NCBI GenBank assembly: GCA_943913835.1
Contig: CALTZU010000140.1
Location: 1-8,482 of the forward strand
Source: an uncultured Rheinheimera sp.
GTDB taxonomy: Bacteria > Pseudomonadota > Gammaproteobacteria > Enterobacterales > Alteromonadaceae
DNA length: 8,482 bases
Direction: 5' to 3'
Of this stretch, positions 1-7,316 are shown piece by piece. The notes under the pieces are model-generated. The model was not told where the DNA came from. It worked only from the letters and a program-made list of their open reading frames with translations, and searched no databases. The first letter of the stretch is position 1; each line of letters begins with the position of its first letter. The translations under genes were made by a program, and so were the position numbers.

Positions 1-308
1 TTAATCCCCAAGTACAAAGAGTGGATGTAATTCAGGGGCTTATCACAGGCCCGGCCGCACAGCGAAACATAGACGAAACACCAGATACCAAAATCGCCAA
101 ACGTTTTTACTCAGCCGACTGGAGCATCAAAGATGGTTATAGCCAGTTTGAGTTGTCGTTAGGCAAGGCTAATCAAAGCCAGTATTTGCGCTTACGTGGT
201 ACTAACAACAAAAACGAGCTGGAACCAGAGCCCGATGCCAAAGGCGAAAACCCATGGTCCGATTTATGGTTTTACAGTAATCCGGTATTTATTCAGGTGA
301 CTCCATGA
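1..308 (+). CDS. C-terminal fragment of a PHP-type phosphoesterase-like secreted protein (partial)
   Basis: The reading frame is open from the left edge (first full codon at 3) to a TGA at 306-308, so only about the last 101 residues of a longer protein are seen. A GTG at 21 lies in frame but is internal, because coding sequence continues upstream of it. The visible part has a pattern I associate with the tail of large bacterial PHP-domain metal-dependent phosphoesterases: an opening NPQVQRVDVIQGLITGPA, then KRFYSADW, then YLRLRGTN, and a closing PWSDLWFYSNPVFIQV. No catalytic metal-binding histidines fall in this part, so the enzymatic assignment rests on the tail alone. The stop overlaps the next start (ATGA at 305-308), which implies translational coupling and a shared transcript with the GH115-like lipoprotein gene. 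Substrate unknown. It could instead be another beta-rich secreted hydrolase with a similar C-terminal module. Confidence 0.6.
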   Translation, partial: NPQVQRVDVIQGLITGPAAQRNIDETPDTKIAKRFYSADWSIKDGYSQFELSLGKANQSQYLRLRGTNNKNELEPEPDAKGENPWSDLWFYSNPVFIQVTP

Positions 309-2311
309 TGTGGCGCACTTTGTTATTGGCTGCGTTATTGGCCGCGCTGATGCTGCTGTGCTCATGCACAACAAAGCCACAACAGCCTCATATCCATTTG
401 ATGTATCCGGCCGGTTCCCACAAAGCCATAGAACTTGCGGCTTCAGATTTACAGGCCGAACTGGCAATGTTGCCTGGTGCAATCATTACCAAAGGTTCAC
501 TGGCTAATGCAGAGGCTGATCTGACTATTCTGATCGGTGTAGCAGAGCAGTTAAAAGGGCATCAGCTGCTCAATACAGAAAGTCAGGCCTTGCTGGCAGA
601 AATAAAACAACCCCGTTCTGGCCTGATGCATCAGCAGCAAGGCGATACAGCGCTGATTGTGCTGGCTGGTGCTGATGTGCAGGGCACTCAGTACAGTGTC
701 TACGATTTTAGTCAGCAGTATCTGAATACTGATCCGCTGCGTTACTGGACGGGCAGTGAGCCTGAAGTTGTGTCGATGCAGCAGATGTTGCAATTAAAGA
801 CGCAGCGGATTGACGCTCCGGTGGTGCCCTTGCTGGTGTATTTTGAAAACGATGTCGATGAGCTGGCGAATTTTCGTGGCACTAAGTTGCAATACGACTG
901 GGAAAGCTTTACGGCCTTGATCGATAGTCTGGTGCGGATGCGTTACAACGCTATTGAGCTGTTTGATATGCTCGGGCGCGTTGAGTTTTATCAGCGCCCT
1001 GAGTACCAAAGCCGTTATCCGGATTACCAGCTCGACAGAGCTTATCTGAACAAGATGATCGACTATATCCACGACAAAGGCATGTTACTGCAAGTGGATA
1101 TGATGATGGGGCGCCAATTGGGCTCCTTACCTGAAACAGAGTCCAATTGCTGGTCAGAGCATCAGCAGAGCTGGAAAGATCTGTGGTTGTATTACTTAAA
1201 AGAAACCCCAATAGGCCGCGCCGATATTTTTAGTTTAAGGCCACGACATCAGGTCTGGGACTGGCCTTACCAAAGTGCATGCAACGAAGATAAAACCCAG
1301 GTCTTTAATCAGGTTTATGCCGCTTTAGGTCAGTTGCTGGATCAGCATAAGCCCGGTGTTATTAAGGTTTGCACCTGTTACCACGATGGTATGGAGCTGT
1401 TTAACGCCGGTTTTAACCCACCAAAAGACTTTATTGTCGCCTGGTCTGATAACGGCTGGGGCGAGTTCGATTATTTACCACAATCCGACAAAGGCCATGC
1501 CATGGGCACTTATGTGCATGCTGGTTTCTGGTTGAATCATGATGTGGCTGACCCTTACCCAAAGCGGATTGAGCAGGTGATGGACTTTATGTATCAGCAG
1601 CATAAAGCCGATCGGTACATGATGGTGAATGGCCAGACTTTCCGGACTTTTTTACTGAATCTGGCCGCTTATGCGGAGTCGGCACGACTTGGCAGGGCCT
1701 TTAACAGTGAAACTTTTACCAGAGCATGGTTCGAGCGTTACTTTGGTGCGGCGGCCACGCCCGCGGCTTTGACTGCTATGCAGCAATTAAATCAGGCCCA
1801 TAGCGATGAGGTGGGTTATGTCGAAATTTTATGGCAGGTGAAGGTGCTGCAAGGATTTTTGGCAGATACACCGGTGCAACAGCCTGGTAAAGACGAATTT
1901 ACTGTGACAGCAGAGCGGATCCTGCCTTGGTTTAGCGCTACAGCGCCTCGAATTAAAGCCTTAGACATTGGTTTACTGCAGGCCCATGCCGGGCTGAATG
2001 CTGCAAAGAATCAGGTCTTTTATCATGATTTTGTAGTGTTGCCGTTGCAACTTTATCAGGACTTACTGCACTACAACCAACTTCTGCTGCAAATGGCTCA
2101 AATGAAATTATATTCGCCATCCGACTGGCGGGGCGAGAAGGGGGCAGCTTTGTTGCATCAGGCAAAAACTCAGCTGCAATTGCTGCACCAGCGCCGTTTA
2201 ACGGGGGATCAGAACCCTCGTTGGGCCAACTGGTATCATCCTGATAACAGACGACCTAACAATGGTTTTCCTGTGATGGCTGATCTGGAGGCGATAGCAA
2301 AGGCGAGATAA
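305..2311 (+). CDS. GH115-like (alpha-glucuronidase-related) glycoside hydrolase, lipoprotein
   Basis: This 668-residue protein starts with a lipoprotein signal: M-M-W-R, a hydrophobic stretch at residues 6-18, and a lipobox L18-C19-S20-C21 with Thr after the Cys, which suggests outer-membrane anchoring. Residues about 28-165 look like the N-terminal alpha/beta domain of GH115 enzymes, ending in GTQYSVYDFSQQYL (127-140) and a DPLRYWTG segment. A TIM-barrel-like part follows from about 175 to 460. It contains LFNAGFNPPKDF (365-376), VAWSDNGWGEF (378-388) and GTYVHAGFWLNH (401-412), which line up by eye with the GH115 pattern 'YNxGLxVPxD..WxDDNYGY...GxYYH'. GH115 enzymes remove (4-O-methyl)glucuronic acid side chains from xylan. 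This protein is shorter than the usual 800-1000 residues and lacks an obvious His-His-rich motif, so its substrate may differ. AGGTGA at 295-300 lies 7 nt before a second ATG at 308 and only 4 nt before 305, so translation may start at either. Confidence 0.65.
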   Translation: MMWRTLLLAALLAALMLLCSCTTKPQQPHIHLMYPAGSHKAIELAASDLQAELAMLPGAIITKGSLANAEADLTILIGVAEQLKGHQLLNTESQALLAEIKQPRSGLMHQQQGDTALIVLAGADVQGTQYSVYDFSQQYLNTDPLRYWTGSEPEVVSMQQMLQLKTQRIDAPVVPLLVYFENDVDELANFRGTKLQYDWESFTALIDSLVRMRYNAIELFDMLGRVEFYQRPEYQSRYPDYQLDRAYLNKMIDYIHDKGMLLQVDMMMGRQLGSLPETESNCWSEHQQSWKDLWLYYLKETPIGRADIFSLRPRHQVWDWPYQSACNEDKTQVFNQVYAALGQLLDQHKPGVIKVCTCYHDGMELFNAGFNPPKDFIVAWSDNGWGEFDYLPQSDKGHAMGTYVHAGFWLNHDVADPYPKRIEQVMDFMYQQHKADRYMMVNGQTFRTFLLNLAAYAESARLGRAFNSETFTRAWFERYFGAAATPAALTAMQQLNQAHSDEVGYVEILWQVKVLQGFLADTPVQQPGKDEFTVTAERILPWFSATAPRIKALDIGLLQAHAGLNAAKNQVFYHDFVVLPLQLYQDLLHYNQLLLQMAQMKLYSPSDWRGEKGAALLHQAKTQLQLLHQRRLTGDQNPRWANWYHPDNRRPNNGFPVMADLEAIAKAR

Positions 2312-2398
2312 GGCAGTGATCCGTATCCTTCCGTCCTATGGGTGAAGTGAGTGACACAAGAAGCGACTATCAGCGGATCTCTAAAAATATTTTAAAAA

Positions 2399-2431
2399 CA
2401 GCTGTCAGAAAATGACCGACAGCTGCTCTTT
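2399..2431 (+). terminator. Stem-loop after the GH115-like gene, possible terminator
   Basis: Positions 2399-2406 (CAGCTGTC) pair perfectly with 2418-2425 (GACAGCTG), giving an 8-bp stem with an 11-nt loop. On the plus strand it is followed only by CTCTTTA, a weak T-tract. The upstream flank is A-rich (TTTAAAAA at 2391-2398), so the hairpin would look better as a terminator for minus-strand transcription. It lies 88 nt beyond the stop of the GH115-like gene and well before the next start, so it plausibly separates two plus-strand units. A regulatory structure in the leader of the downstream gene is the alternative. Confidence 0.45.
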
Positions 2432-2534
2432 AGAATGAGAACTCTGAGTCGATGTCCTGCGTCGTGCTACATAAAGTGGCTGCCGCCGAGGACCAGTTTT
2501 CTGTGCACGACATCACCATAACCCATAAAAATAC

Positions 2535-2543
2535 GGAGAAGGA
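2535..2543 (+). promoter_or_regulatory. Ribosome binding site fixing the start of the EEP-lectin gene
   Basis: GGAGAAGGA sits directly upstream of the ATG at 2545. The residues that follow form a clean signal peptide. An in-frame ATG at 2452 would add 31 polar residues ahead of that signal peptide and has no good Shine-Dalgarno sequence, so 2545 is preferred. Confidence 0.75.
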
Positions 2544-2544
2544 T

Positions 2545-3852
2545 ATGCATTTGAAATCAGTACTGATTGGTCTTGGTATCAGTTGTTGTGTGGCTGCACC
2601 CGCTACAGCTCAGCAGTCCGGCAGCTTTGATACCTTAAGTTACAATGTGGCAGGTTTACTGGAGTTATTTTCCAGCGCCGAAAGCGACAGGCAAGCCGCC
2701 ACAGAGCAGATCAGTTGTTATGTAAACGACTTTGATATCGTTAATGTGCAGGAAGATTTTAACTACCACGCCGCTTTGTACGACACCTGCAATACCCATA
2801 GCTACAGGTCCGCCACTACAGGTGGCATGGGCATTGGCAGCGGTTTAAACAGCATGAGCCATTTACCTTTCAGCAGCATCAAAAGAGTGAAATGGAACCA
2901 CTGCAATGGCGTGGATTGTCTGACCCCCAAAGGTTTTACTTTGATGCAGGTGCGGCTGGCCGAAGGGGTGTATGTCGATATTTATAATCTACATACTCAG
3001 GCTCAGGTTGAGACTGCCGATTTAACCGCCCGTCGGAATAATATTCTGCAGTTAAAACAATATATCAGCACGCAATCGGCTGGTAACGCAGTGATTGTAA
3101 TGGGGGATACCAATACCCGTTATACCCGCGAAGGTGACAATATCCGTGAGTTACTCAACTTAGGTTTTACCGATACCTGGGTGCAGTTATATCGCTCTGG
3201 CGATATTCCTGCTTTGGGGGCTGAAGCTTTGGTTTGTGAGCCAAAAATCAGTGCAGCCAACTGTGAAATTGTCGATAAAGTGTTGTACCGCGACAATGGT
3301 TATTTAAACCTGCAGCTGCTGGATTATCAGGTGCGTCAGGATGATGAAACTCTGGAAGGATTGAAGTTGTCGGATCACCCGCCAGTATCTGCCAACTGGA
3401 GTTACAGCACGCCTGCCAATCGCAGCATGAGCGATCAGTTTGGTGGTGATGGTGGAGTGTCCTTTAATACAGTCAGCCAGTTGCCTGCCACACCAAAAGT
3501 CAGTCAAATCAGTCTGCGTAGTGGCAGCAGGGTGGATCAGGTGGGGCTGCAACTGACCAATGGCGGAAGCTTTAGCCATGGTGGCAGCGGCGGCACACTA
3601 AACAGCTTAACTCTGAATAGTGGTGAATACCTGAAGTCTGTGTTTTTGTGCCAGGGCAACAGGAATGGTGCTATGCGGATTTTTTACACCAGTCTGCAAA
3701 CCAGTGCAGGTCGTAGCCTGACAGGCGGCAGTCAAACCTCAAATTGCACCAGCTATCAGGCACCGGCGGGCTGGCAAATCAGTGGTTTTCACGGCCGGGC
3801 TGAAACTGAACTGGATAAACTCGGCGTCATTTATAGCCCTGTGGCTTTATAA
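2545..3852 (+). CDS. Secreted endonuclease/exonuclease/phosphatase (sphingomyelinase-like) with C-terminal jacalin-like lectin domain
   Basis: The 435-residue product has a Sec signal peptide (residues 1-22, probable cut APATA|QQ). Residues about 28-287 form a DNase I-like EEP domain. The metal and catalytic residues expected for the fold are visible: Asn34 (SYNVAG), Glu70 (VQED), His150 (YNLHTQA), Asp188 and Asn190 (MGDTNTR), Asp244 (VDKVLYR), and Asp277-His278 (LSDHPP). Residues about 298-432 look like a jacalin-type beta-prism lectin, beginning FGGDGG and ending in a GFHGRAETELDKLGVIY segment, typical of the family. Cysteines after the signal peptide fall in plausible disulfide pairs (58/82, 120/125, 231/240, 369/401), fitting an extracytoplasmic protein. 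The EEP superfamily covers nucleases, sphingomyelinases and inositol-polyphosphate phosphatases; sequence alone does not decide which. The lectin domain implies binding to glycans or glycoconjugates. The gene appears to be its own unit, between a stem-loop and a strong terminator. Confidence 0.85.
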   Translation: MHLKSVLIGLGISCCVAAPATAQQSGSFDTLSYNVAGLLELFSSAESDRQAATEQISCYVNDFDIVNVQEDFNYHAALYDTCNTHSYRSATTGGMGIGSGLNSMSHLPFSSIKRVKWNHCNGVDCLTPKGFTLMQVRLAEGVYVDIYNLHTQAQVETADLTARRNNILQLKQYISTQSAGNAVIVMGDTNTRYTREGDNIRELLNLGFTDTWVQLYRSGDIPALGAEALVCEPKISAANCEIVDKVLYRDNGYLNLQLLDYQVRQDDETLEGLKLSDHPPVSANWSYSTPANRSMSDQFGGDGGVSFNTVSQLPATPKVSQISLRSGSRVDQVGLQLTNGGSFSHGGSGGTLNSLTLNSGEYLKSVFLCQGNRNGAMRIFYTSLQTSAGRSLTGGSQTSNCTSYQAPAGWQISGFHGRAETELDKLGVIYSPVAL

Positions 3853-3883
3853 TTCCAGATTGTTATTAAAATCGTGAGTAAAG

Positions 3884-3930
3884 AAAAAGCCCGCTTTATG
3901 CTGTTGATAAGCGCAAAGCGGGCTTTTTTT
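3884..3930. terminator. Bidirectional Rho-independent terminator between convergent units
   Basis: The GC-rich stem pairs 3889-3897 (GCCCGCTTT) with 3915-3923 (AAAGCGGGC), 9 perfect base pairs. It is extended by five A (3884-3888) opposite T at 3924-3928; the T-run reaches 3930. The 17-nt loop may hold a small inner GC/GC pairing. Because the A-run and T-run flank the stem symmetrically, it reads as an intrinsic terminator on both strands. It lies 31 nt past the EEP-lectin stop and 19 nt past the iolA stop on the other strand, which is the expected place for a shared terminator. Confidence 0.9.
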
Positions 3931-3949
3931 GGTCTTTACAACCTGAGCC

Positions 3950-5452
3950 TTACTTCATCGTTGGCATAGAGAACTGATTGCCCTGGGCCTGACCATTAGG
4001 CCAGCGGGCTGTGATGGTTTTCATTCTGGTGTAAAAACGTACACCGTCCGGACCATGCATATTCAATGGGCCAAATACGCTGCGTTTCCAGCCACCAAAG
4101 CTGTGGAAAGCCATAGGCACAGGAATAGGCACGTTAACTCCAACCATACCGACCTGGACCTGAGCCGTAAATTCACGCGCTGCTTCACCACTGCCAGTGA
4201 AAATAGCAGTGCCGTTACCAAACTCGTGCTGGTTAATCAGCGCCAGTCCTTCAGCAAAAGAAGGCACTCGCACCACGGCCAGCACTGGGCCAAAAATTTC
4301 GTCACGATAAATGCTCATAGCAGGAGTGACGCGATCAAACAACGTAGGACCAACAAAATAACCCTGCTGATGCTGACTGACGACAAAATTGCGGCCATCG
4401 GCCACTAAGGTCGCGCCTTCAGCCACACCGGCATTGATGTAACTTAATACTTTGTCGGCATGCTGACGGCTGATGAGCGGGCCCATATGAGGTTCAGGGC
4501 TGACGCCTGTGCCTGGTCCTACTTTTAAGCTGCTGATTTCCTGTTGCAGCTGAGCTATTAATGCATCTGCTACTTCGTCACCCACACAAAGCGCGACGGA
4601 GATCGCCATACAACGCTCACCGGCTGAACCATAAGCTGCGCCCATTAAAGCGCTGGTCACTTGCTCCAGATCGGCATCCGGCATCACCAGCATATGGTTT
4701 TTTGCACCACCCAAAGCTTGTACTCTTTTGCCATGGGCGCTGCCTGTGGCGTAGACATATTCAGCAATAGGGGTGGAACCAACAAAACTCACCGCCTGCA
4801 CACGCGAGTCGGTCAGCAGCACGTCCACTGCTTCTTTATCGCCGTTGACCACATTAAACACACCAGCGGGCAAACCTGCTTCGGTTAATAACTCCGCCAG
4901 TTTTAACGGCACTGTCGGGTCTTTTTCCGAAGGTTTCATCACAAAACTGTTGCCGCAGGCGAGCGCTATAGGAAACATCCACAAAGGCACCATGGCAGGG
5001 AAGTTAAAAGGTGAAATACCGGCACAAACCCCTAGCGGCTGCATCAGGCTGTAGCTGTCGACACCACGGCCGACATTCATCGAGTGTTCGCCTTTAAGTA
5101 AATGCGGAATACCACAAGCAAATTCGACCACTTCAATACCGCGGGTCAGTTCACCCTGAGCATCAGAAAACACTTTGCCATGTTCTTTGCTGATCAAAAG
5201 CGCCAGCTCATCTCTGTGCTGTTCCAATAAGGCTTTGAATTTAAACATCACACGCGAGCGGTTGAGCGGAGTCACCTGACTCCAGCTTTGAAAGGCAGTA
5301 GCTGCAGCGGCTATAGCGTCACGGGTTTCGTCTGCTGTTGCCAGGCTAACCTGGGCCTGTGCTTCGCCTGTGGCCGGATTAAACACGCTTTGGCTGCGTC
5401 CGCTTTGGCTGGCGATATGCTGGCCATTGATGTAGTTACCTAAAGTTTGCAT
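3950..5452 (-). CDS. iolA: Methylmalonate-/malonate-semialdehyde dehydrogenase (CoA-acylating)
   Basis: The 500-residue aldehyde dehydrogenase superfamily member has the length usual for IolA/MmsA. It catalyses the NAD- and CoA-dependent oxidative decarboxylation of malonate semialdehyde to acetyl-CoA, the last step of myo-inositol breakdown; family members also take methylmalonate semialdehyde to propionyl-CoA. Visible hallmarks are the cofactor segment SPFNFPAMVP (147-156), Lys173 in MKPSEKDP, SFVGSTPIAEYVY (222-234), the catalytic Asn252 in GGAKNHM, the nucleophile Cys281 in SAGERCMA, and Glu385 in RDEIFGPV. Arg104 and Arg280 match the two arginines that bind the carboxylate in this family. 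The C-terminal SFGGWKRSVFG segment is typical. The start at 5452 is chosen because AGGAA (5464-5460) lies 7 nt upstream and the protein then begins at the normal family position; the open frame continues upstream over the end of iolD without protein-like sequence. It is 28 nt downstream of iolD and last in the operon. Confidence 0.95.
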   Translation of the reverse strand: MQTLGNYINGQHIASQSGRSQSVFNPATGEAQAQVSLATADETRDAIAAAATAFQSWSQVTPLNRSRVMFKFKALLEQHRDELALLISKEHGKVFSDAQGELTRGIEVVEFACGIPHLLKGEHSMNVGRGVDSYSLMQPLGVCAGISPFNFPAMVPLWMFPIALACGNSFVMKPSEKDPTVPLKLAELLTEAGLPAGVFNVVNGDKEAVDVLLTDSRVQAVSFVGSTPIAEYVYATGSAHGKRVQALGGAKNHMLVMPDADLEQVTSALMGAAYGSAGERCMAISVALCVGDEVADALIAQLQQEISSLKVGPGTGVSPEPHMGPLISRQHADKVLSYINAGVAEGATLVADGRNFVVSQHQQGYFVGPTLFDRVTPAMSIYRDEIFGPVLAVVRVPSFAEGLALINQHEFGNGTAIFTGSGEAAREFTAQVQVGMVGVNVPIPVPMAFHSFGGWKRSVFGPLNMHGPDGVRFYTRMKTITARWPNGQAQGNQFSMPTMK

Positions 5453-5459
5453 ACAAAAA

Positions 5460-5464
5460 TTCCT
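5460..5464 (-). promoter_or_regulatory. Ribosome binding site of iolA
   Basis: On the minus strand AGGAA lies 7 nt before the ATG at 5452, inside the 28-nt gap after iolD. It rules out the longer frame that would begin at 5620 within iolD. Confidence 0.7.
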
Positions 5465-5480
5465 GCTCAGTACTTTGCTA

Positions 5481-7316
5481 TTAATAAGGTTGACTCTGCT
5501 GGTGCTGCTGGTAGTCCGATAACGCCTCAAGTACACCGCTTTGAACGGACACCTGAGGTATAGCCACATCCCACCAGGTACCGTTGTCGGTACTGACTTG
5601 GGGGTCGGTTTTAATTTCAATCAGATAACTTTTACTGGCGGCGCGGGCCCGGCCTATGGCCTGTTCCAGCTCGCTGATGTTGCCGACGCTTTCACTGAAA
5701 GCACCTAAAGCGCGGGCATGAGCGGCAAAATCTATCGCAGGCGCCTGACCTTCGCAGTCTTGCAGCAAGTTGTTAAAGGCAACATTGCCTGTACCTTTTT
5801 GCAGTCGGTTGATGCAGCCATAACCACTGTTATCCAGCAGTACCACAATAATTTTGCGGCCGAGCATCACAGACGTAGCCAGTTCGGAGTTCATCATCAG
5901 ATAAGAGCCATCACCCACCACCACAAACACTTCGCGGGCAGGGCTGGCGATTTTGACGCCCAACCCACCTGCTATTTCGTAGCCCATGCAGGAAAAACCA
6001 TATTCGACGTGATAAGTACCAGGGCCTTCCGTGCGCCATAATTTATGCAACTCGCCCGGCAAACCTCCGGCGGCGCAGACCACCACATCGGTTGGTTTTG
6101 ACTGACGTTTGACTGCACCTAACACCTGAGCATCGCTCGGTAGCGTGTTATCGCCTGGATTGGCAGTCACTACATCATAAAAATTCTGCCATTGTTGATT
6201 CAGTTGCTGTGCTTTGTTCAACCAGCTTTCTTCACTTTTCCAGCAGGGCAAAGCGTCATGCAACAACTTCAGCAGCAGGGCGGCATCGCCGATCAGTGGT
6301 TTGGCTCTGTGTTTTATGCCATCAAAAGGCGCGACATTAATTTGCAGCAGAGTTTTACCGGCAAAAGCGGTGCGGGACTGCGTAGTGAAATCCTGCAATC
6401 TGCTGCCAACGGCGATAATCAAATCGGCTTCTGCCGCCAGTTGATTGGCCGCAGCTGTGCCTGTGACACCAATACCGCCCACAGCACAAGGATGCTGCCA
6501 GGACAAAGCGCCTTTGCCAGCCTGAGTTTCAGCCACAGGAATGCGGTGCGCCATAGCAAAGTCCGCCAGTTGCTGACAAGCACCGCTATGATGCACACCA
6601 CCCCCTGCAATAATCAGCGGTTTATTGGCTGACAGTATCAGTTCCAGCGCATCGGCCAGTTCCTGTTCATCCGGGCCCTGACGACGAATGCGATGAACGC
6701 ATTTTTCAAATAAATAGCTTGGGTAGTCAAAAGCTTCAGCTTGTACATCCTGCGGTAAAGCTAAAGTCACTGGGCCACAGTTAATAGGATCTAACAAAGT
6801 TTGCATAGCGACAGGCAAGGAGTGGATTAGCTGCTCAGGTCTGCTAATACGATCAAAATAACGGCTGACCGGGATAAAACAGTCGGTAGCAGCCGTCATC
6901 GGATTCTGGAAGTTTTCTACCTGCTGCAGCACTGGGTCGGGTTTGCGGTTGGCAAACTGATCGCCTGGCAGCAGCAATAAAGGTAAGCGGTTGACATGGG
7001 CCAAAGCTGCCGCTGTTACCATATTGGTTGCACCTGGCCCTATCGAGGTAGTGCAGGCCATGATACGACGGCGGTTATTGGCTTTGGCAAAAGCAATGGC
7101 GGCATGGGCCATACCTTGTTCATTGTGAGCGCGGAAGGTTGGCAAAGTGTCTTTCTCTGCATATAAAGCTTCGCCCAAAGCCGCCACATTGCCATGGCCA
7201 AAAATGGCGAACACACCAGCAAAAAGCGGAGTTGCTGCACCATCTTCTTCGATGTACTGGCAACTTAAAAACTTTACCAACGCCTGAGCTGCGGTTAAAC
7301 GTACTGTGCTGTTCAT
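5481..7316 (-). CDS. iolD: 3D-(3,5/4)-trihydroxycyclohexane-1,2-dione hydrolase (ThDP-dependent)
   Basis: This 611-residue cytoplasmic enzyme of the thiamine diphosphate (acetolactate synthase-like) family opens the inositol-derived cyclohexanedione ring to give 5-deoxy-D-glucuronate. The three-domain layout is visible. An N-terminal pyrimidine-binding domain holds the catalytic glutamate Glu66 in AHNEQGMAHAA, with TTSIGPGATNMVTAA following. A central domain (about 210-360) contains KPLIIAGGGVHHSGA. A C-terminal pyrophosphate-binding domain has the GDG(X)n-N motif: Gly468-Asp469-Gly470 through Asn496 (VVGDGSYLMMNSE...LLDNSGYG). The near-C-terminal segment VSTDNGTWWDVAIPQV (575-590) is characteristic of IolD and separates it from acetolactate synthases. 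Start: the ATG at 7316 overlaps the iolC stop (ATGA), with GAGG at 7327-7324 seven nt upstream. An in-frame TTG at 7322 would be only 1 nt from that site and is rejected. It is translated together with iolC and followed by iolA. Confidence 0.95.
   Translation of the reverse strand: MNSTVRLTAAQALVKFLSCQYIEEDGAATPLFAGVFAIFGHGNVAALGEALYAEKDTLPTFRAHNEQGMAHAAIAFAKANNRRRIMACTTSIGPGATNMVTAAALAHVNRLPLLLLPGDQFANRKPDPVLQQVENFQNPMTAATDCFIPVSRYFDRISRPEQLIHSLPVAMQTLLDPINCGPVTLALPQDVQAEAFDYPSYLFEKCVHRIRRQGPDEQELADALELILSANKPLIIAGGGVHHSGACQQLADFAMAHRIPVAETQAGKGALSWQHPCAVGGIGVTGTAAANQLAAEADLIIAVGSRLQDFTTQSRTAFAGKTLLQINVAPFDGIKHRAKPLIGDAALLLKLLHDALPCWKSEESWLNKAQQLNQQWQNFYDVVTANPGDNTLPSDAQVLGAVKRQSKPTDVVVCAAGGLPGELHKLWRTEGPGTYHVEYGFSCMGYEIAGGLGVKIASPAREVFVVVGDGSYLMMNSELATSVMLGRKIIVVLLDNSGYGCINRLQKGTGNVAFNNLLQDCEGQAPAIDFAAHARALGAFSESVGNISELEQAIGRARAASKSYLIEIKTDPQVSTDNGTWWDVAIPQVSVQSGVLEALSDYQQHQQSQPY

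Larger units (their letters stand above)
2312..2544 (+). other. Intergenic spacer between the GH115-like and EEP-lectin genes
   Basis: These 233 nt contain the stem-loop at 2399-2425 and the Shine-Dalgarno sequence at 2535-2543. GATCCG (2318-2323) and CGGATC (2374-2379) form a distant 6-nt inverted repeat across a 50-nt loop, probably too weak to matter. The promoter of the EEP-lectin gene should lie here, most likely after the stem-loop, but I could not pick a convincing -35/-10 pair. No small ORF with a credible ribosome site was seen. Confidence 0.5.

Noticed and set aside
2351..2388. GTGACA as a -35 box with an A/T-rich -10 region
   Set aside because: The only AT-rich hexamer (from 2382) is about 25 nt away, too far for a sigma-70 promoter, and it would lie upstream of the stem-loop.
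2502..2517. CRP-like site TGTGC-N6-TCACC
   Set aside because: It matches 8 of 10 core positions, but lies only about 28 nt before the start codon with no recognisable promoter around it; such matches are common by chance.
2452..2544. Upstream ATG for the EEP-lectin gene
   Set aside because: It adds a polar stretch before a clear signal peptide, and the ribosome site lies just before 2545.
5453..5620. N-terminal extension of the iolA frame up to an ATG at 5620
   Set aside because: It would overlap the end of iolD by 140 nt, encodes 56 residues unlike the family's N-terminus, and the ATG at 5452 has its own Shine-Dalgarno sequence.
6192..6632. 146-codon plus-strand open frame inside iolD
   Set aside because: It lies antisense to a well-supported ThDP enzyme gene, and its translation shows no recognisable domain and has the look of a shadow frame.
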